DNA of 64,000 bases, from assembly GCA_016840025.1 (NCBI GenBank), contig JAEOTF010000041.1, positions 34,029 through 98,028 on the forward strand, written 5' to 3'. A program made the position numbers and the translations under genes. Shown piece after piece: positions 61,973-64,000 of this stretch (its first letter is position 1; every line of letters starts with the position of its first letter). The DNA comes from Candidatus Hodarchaeota archaeon. Its GTDB lineage: Archaea > Asgardarchaeota > Heimdallarchaeia > Hodarchaeales > YT1-039. A model generated the notes under the pieces. The model saw only the letters and a list, made by a program, of their open reading frames with translations, was not told the DNA's origin and did no database searches.

Positions 61973-62260
61973 CTATCGTTGTTCGTGTAGCGTTTCTGAT
62001 CTCCTAAGAGATTTAGAAACAAATGGTGTAAGAATATGATAGATATTATAGAGAATCATCCATGCCATAATCACTAAAATACTCAGAGTCATAAGTAATG
62101 CAATTATCAATACGGAACCATAGATCGCAACGATAACTCCATCAAAAAGCCACATCACTACTGCTAATCCCAAAAAATAGGTAGCAAGTATCGCTATAAT
62201 AGTCATAATAGCACTTATTTCTATTTTTAATCCATTTTCGTTTTTAGTAATCTTTAACAC
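61973..62260 (-). CDS. small membrane protein of the b-cytochrome module
   Basis: 95 residues with two hydrophobic helices (ISAIMTIIAILATYFLGLAVVMWLF, VAIYGSVLIIALLMTLSILVIM) and a basic end (SKSLRRSETLHEQR). GTG 62260 is the start, just behind AGAGG. First gene of the module, 41 bases before the heme-domain gene. Not recognised; a membrane partner is likely from position. Confidence 0.65.
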   Translation of the reverse strand: MLKITKNENGLKIEISAIMTIIAILATYFLGLAVVMWLFDGVIVAIYGSVLIIALLMTLSILVIMAWMILYNIYHILTPFVSKSLRRSETLHEQR

Positions 62261-62595
62261 CTCTAATTCATATTTTTACAGTATTTAGTGTTTTTACTTC
62301 ATTTTGAATTTTTATACTGAATAATATCATTAAATAGTGGGATATAAAAATATTTTTCATTCAAATTGATGGCATATCATACATATTGTGGGTTTCACTT
62401 TATAATGTAGACCAACCTGAAAGCTATTAAATTTAATAATTGAAGGAATAGAAGAAGAGTCCAATTTAGATCAATAAAAAATGATTTAATCTCCCTGCTA
62501 TGCTTGAGATTGATTAAGAGATCTTCATTCTGGAGTTCTACTATTTATAGAGCTATATACATTTTGATGATTTTTATAATATTCTTATATATAAT
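62261..62595. other. divergent promoter region, no gene seen
   Basis: 335 bases between the b-cytochrome module and the Lrp-type gene. Very AT-rich. It probably carries both promoters; no clear operator was found. Confidence 0.5.
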
Positions 62596-62661
62596 TTGAA
62601 TAATAATTTAAAAATTTACAAACATACTGAAGTTAAGATACTTAAATTGAAGGTATTTCCA

Positions 62662-63255
62662 TTGAAAAAATTAGATCAACTTGATATTGCGCTGCTCTAT
62701 CTTCTTGGAAAAAACGGAAGAGAAAATCTAACTCAACTTGGTAAAATTGTAAATTTAAGTCATTCTTCTGTTCGAGATCGTATTAAAAAACTCGAAAATA
62801 CAAAAACTCTCCATGTCCGTGGTCTAATTAATCCTGACCAACTTGATTTAATAACTGCTTTTATTCTTATAGAATCAGCTAGCGAAGCGGGACGAATTGG
62901 CATATTAGATGTTTATTCTAAATGTCCTCGAGTCATTTTAGTAGCATCAGTTATTGGACATTACGATATCGTTGCTCTTGTTTATGCAGAAGATCGAGGT
63001 TTGCTTGAAGTGCTTCTAAGTTCATGCTTCTTACGGAAATCCTCAGAAATTAGACGGAGTAGCGTATTAATAGTTGGTTCGGAGTTACAACCTTCATTTT
63101 TACCGATTGATATACCCCTCAAAGAAGAAAAAAGTGACGTCTCTCCCTGTGGGATCCATTGTAAAGAATGTGTTAAATTTGATCAGCAAATTTGTGTGGG
63201 GTGTCCTGAAACTTCGGTGTACCGAGGAAATCTTTTTTCTGATGTTTCAAGTTAA
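62662..63255 (+). CDS. Lrp/AsnC family regulator with cysteine-rich tail
   Basis: About 197 residues from TTG 62662 (LKKLDQLDIALLYLLGKNG), nine bases after GAAGGT; the frame is open from 62596 but extra residues do not belong to the family. Helix-turn-helix NLTQLGKIVNLSHSSVRDRIKKLE and a RAM-type domain (VSASVIGHYDIVALVYA region) follow. The C-terminus CGIHCKECVKFDQQICVGCPET is a Cys cluster (C-x3-C-x2-C ... C-x2-C) able to hold Fe-S or zinc. It faces the b-cytochrome module and may regulate it by redox state, an inference. Confidence 0.82.
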   Translation: MKKLDQLDIALLYLLGKNGRENLTQLGKIVNLSHSSVRDRIKKLENTKTLHVRGLINPDQLDLITAFILIESASEAGRIGILDVYSKCPRVILVASVIGHYDIVALVYAEDRGLLEVLLSSCFLRKSSEIRRSSVLIVGSELQPSFLPIDIPLKEEKSDVSPCGIHCKECVKFDQQICVGCPETSVYRGNLFSDVSS

Positions 63256-63812
63256 GGAATAAGAATTAATGAAGGCTATATTAATTATGTGTCTTATTTT
63301 TGCCCCATAATCTGTAAATAATGGTTAGTAACTGTGGTATCATGTCCTATCAGTTTATCAAGTTGCTGGTGTTTTTTTGGACCAAGTTTCTTATTCATGA
63401 CAGGAATCTGTACCGTAAGGAGCAAAACAGGTCACCCTTGCAGCAAGCAGGTTTATAAGCCCATTTTTCTAATAAATTAAGTAAAAAAGGATTAAAAATG
63501 ACTTTAATTCACTACTCAATTCATTTAACAGGTTTAAAACCAAAATAAGAAGTAAAATAGAGCGAATGATCTAGAGGAGAAGACAAAATAATTTAGTCGA
63601 TTTGAGTCAAGACTATGTTGCTAAAGTAGGAGAATTAAAACAATTTAATGAGAAGAGAGGAGAAAATAAGAAGGCATGACTTTCACTGTTCTCTCCCTTA
63701 CGCAACTCTTTTTTTATAATAAGACCAACTCAGCACGCAGTGCATTGATAATTAGTTTCCATGCTCTCTAGACCTAGTTATAATCATCTAAATTAAAGGA
63801 GAGAAACAATCA
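63256..63812. other. intergenic region with possible element fragment
   Basis: About 550 bases with no intact gene. A minus-strand open stretch (63294-63431) is described separately. AAGGAGAG at about 63796 serves the next gene. Confidence 0.5.
63294..63431 (-). pseudogene. possible truncated TnpB/OrfB-like N-terminus
   Basis: 45 codons between stops: LTVQIPVMNKKLGPKKHQ then LDKLIGHDTTVTNHYLQ, ending QIMGQK. The pattern of a short beta strand then K-L-x-x-K-K-x-x-x-L-D-x-L is like the start of IS605 OrfB (TnpB) proteins. The remainder and an IS end are not visible. Weak. Confidence 0.25.
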
Positions 63813-64000
63813 ATGTTAAGAGAAGGCATCTATTACTTTTGGCTTGCTAGAAGCTATCCATGGGGCGACATCGGACGCTCAATCACCCAATGGGTTTATG
63901 TAGGACTAAATAGGAAATTTTGTAAGCTTGGTCAGACAGCTTTCGCTGCCTCGATTGCACAAGTCAAATCAGAGCCTTGGGGATATACCTGTCGATCAGC
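63813..64000 (+). CDS. unknown protein, cut by the window end
   Basis: Open for 62 codons from ATG 63813 to the end, starting MLREGIYYFWLARSYPWGDI; AAAGGAGAG is 11 bases upstream. Trp/Tyr/Cys-rich. No family recognised from this piece; the gene continues beyond the window. Confidence 0.5.
   Translation, partial: MLREGIYYFWLARSYPWGDIGRSITQWVYVGLNRKFCKLGQTAFAASIAQVKSEPWGYTCRS

Overview
The window is an AT-rich archaeal chromosome segment, most likely from an Asgard archaeon (Heimdallarchaeia-like is my guess). The archaeal markers are a Sec61-beta preprotein translocase subunit, a geranylgeranyl/farnesyl-type polyprenyl synthase, a DUF1464 acetate/butyrate-kinase-like protein, DUF134 and DUF5320-type genes, an adenosine-specific kinase, and a tRNA-Pro carrying a non-canonical intron. 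The Asgard hint is a Ras-superfamily GTPase (5027-5635) together with a free-standing Roadblock/LC7 protein (20058-20561). Genus-level placement cannot be made from reading alone.

Layout: 0.1-6.6 kb (minus strand) holds an MFS transporter, a secreted subtilisin, an unknown protein directly behind the small GTPase, and a family-2 glycosyltransferase. 7-8.7 kb holds a free-standing LAGLIDADG protein with foreign-looking codon use. 9.4-20.6 kb is housekeeping plus a translationally coupled pair of large, unrecognised helical proteins (13.5-17.5 kb), CBS, MazG-like, Sec61-beta, adenosine-specific kinase and Roadblock genes. 20.6-22 kb holds tRNA-Pro and a small graveyard of transposase pieces. 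22-30 kb encodes a membrane-anchored, thioester-containing alpha-2-macroglobulin of about 1,950 residues and a membrane-anchored M14 carboxypeptidase.

30-41 kb is a metal and Fe-S island: RidA, DUF134 regulator, DUF5320-like, two NifX-like proteins, two MinD/ferredoxin ATPases, OsmC, a DtxR/FeoA regulator, FeoB, a FeoC-like zinc ribbon, a second DtxR/FeoA regulator, a ZIP transporter, a third NifX-like protein and Mrp. A palindrome TTCAC-N4-GTGAA occurs twice between the first DtxR-like gene and feoB and twice before the ZIP gene. The second copy sits on a duplicated segment that also carries a decayed feoB 5' end. The likely picture is iron/manganese control of uptake, with the ZIP gene having acquired a copy of the feoB promoter.

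41-50.7 kb has two TetR-controlled divergent modules: one with an ABC exporter, a surface protein and a methyltransferase, the other with an EFR1-type flavodoxin-ferredoxin protein and a metallo-beta-lactamase-fold protein. 51-57.4 kb encodes surface proteins (Ycf48-like propeller, eight-repeat FG-GAP propeller, an unknown PEF-tailed protein) and coiled-coil proteins. 57.7-64 kb holds a SufR-like regulator, a GNAT acetyltransferase, an unknown gene, a three-gene b-cytochrome module (including a secreted EB_dh-like heme-domain gene with no normal start codon), an Lrp-type regulator with a cysteine cluster, and a gene running off the end.
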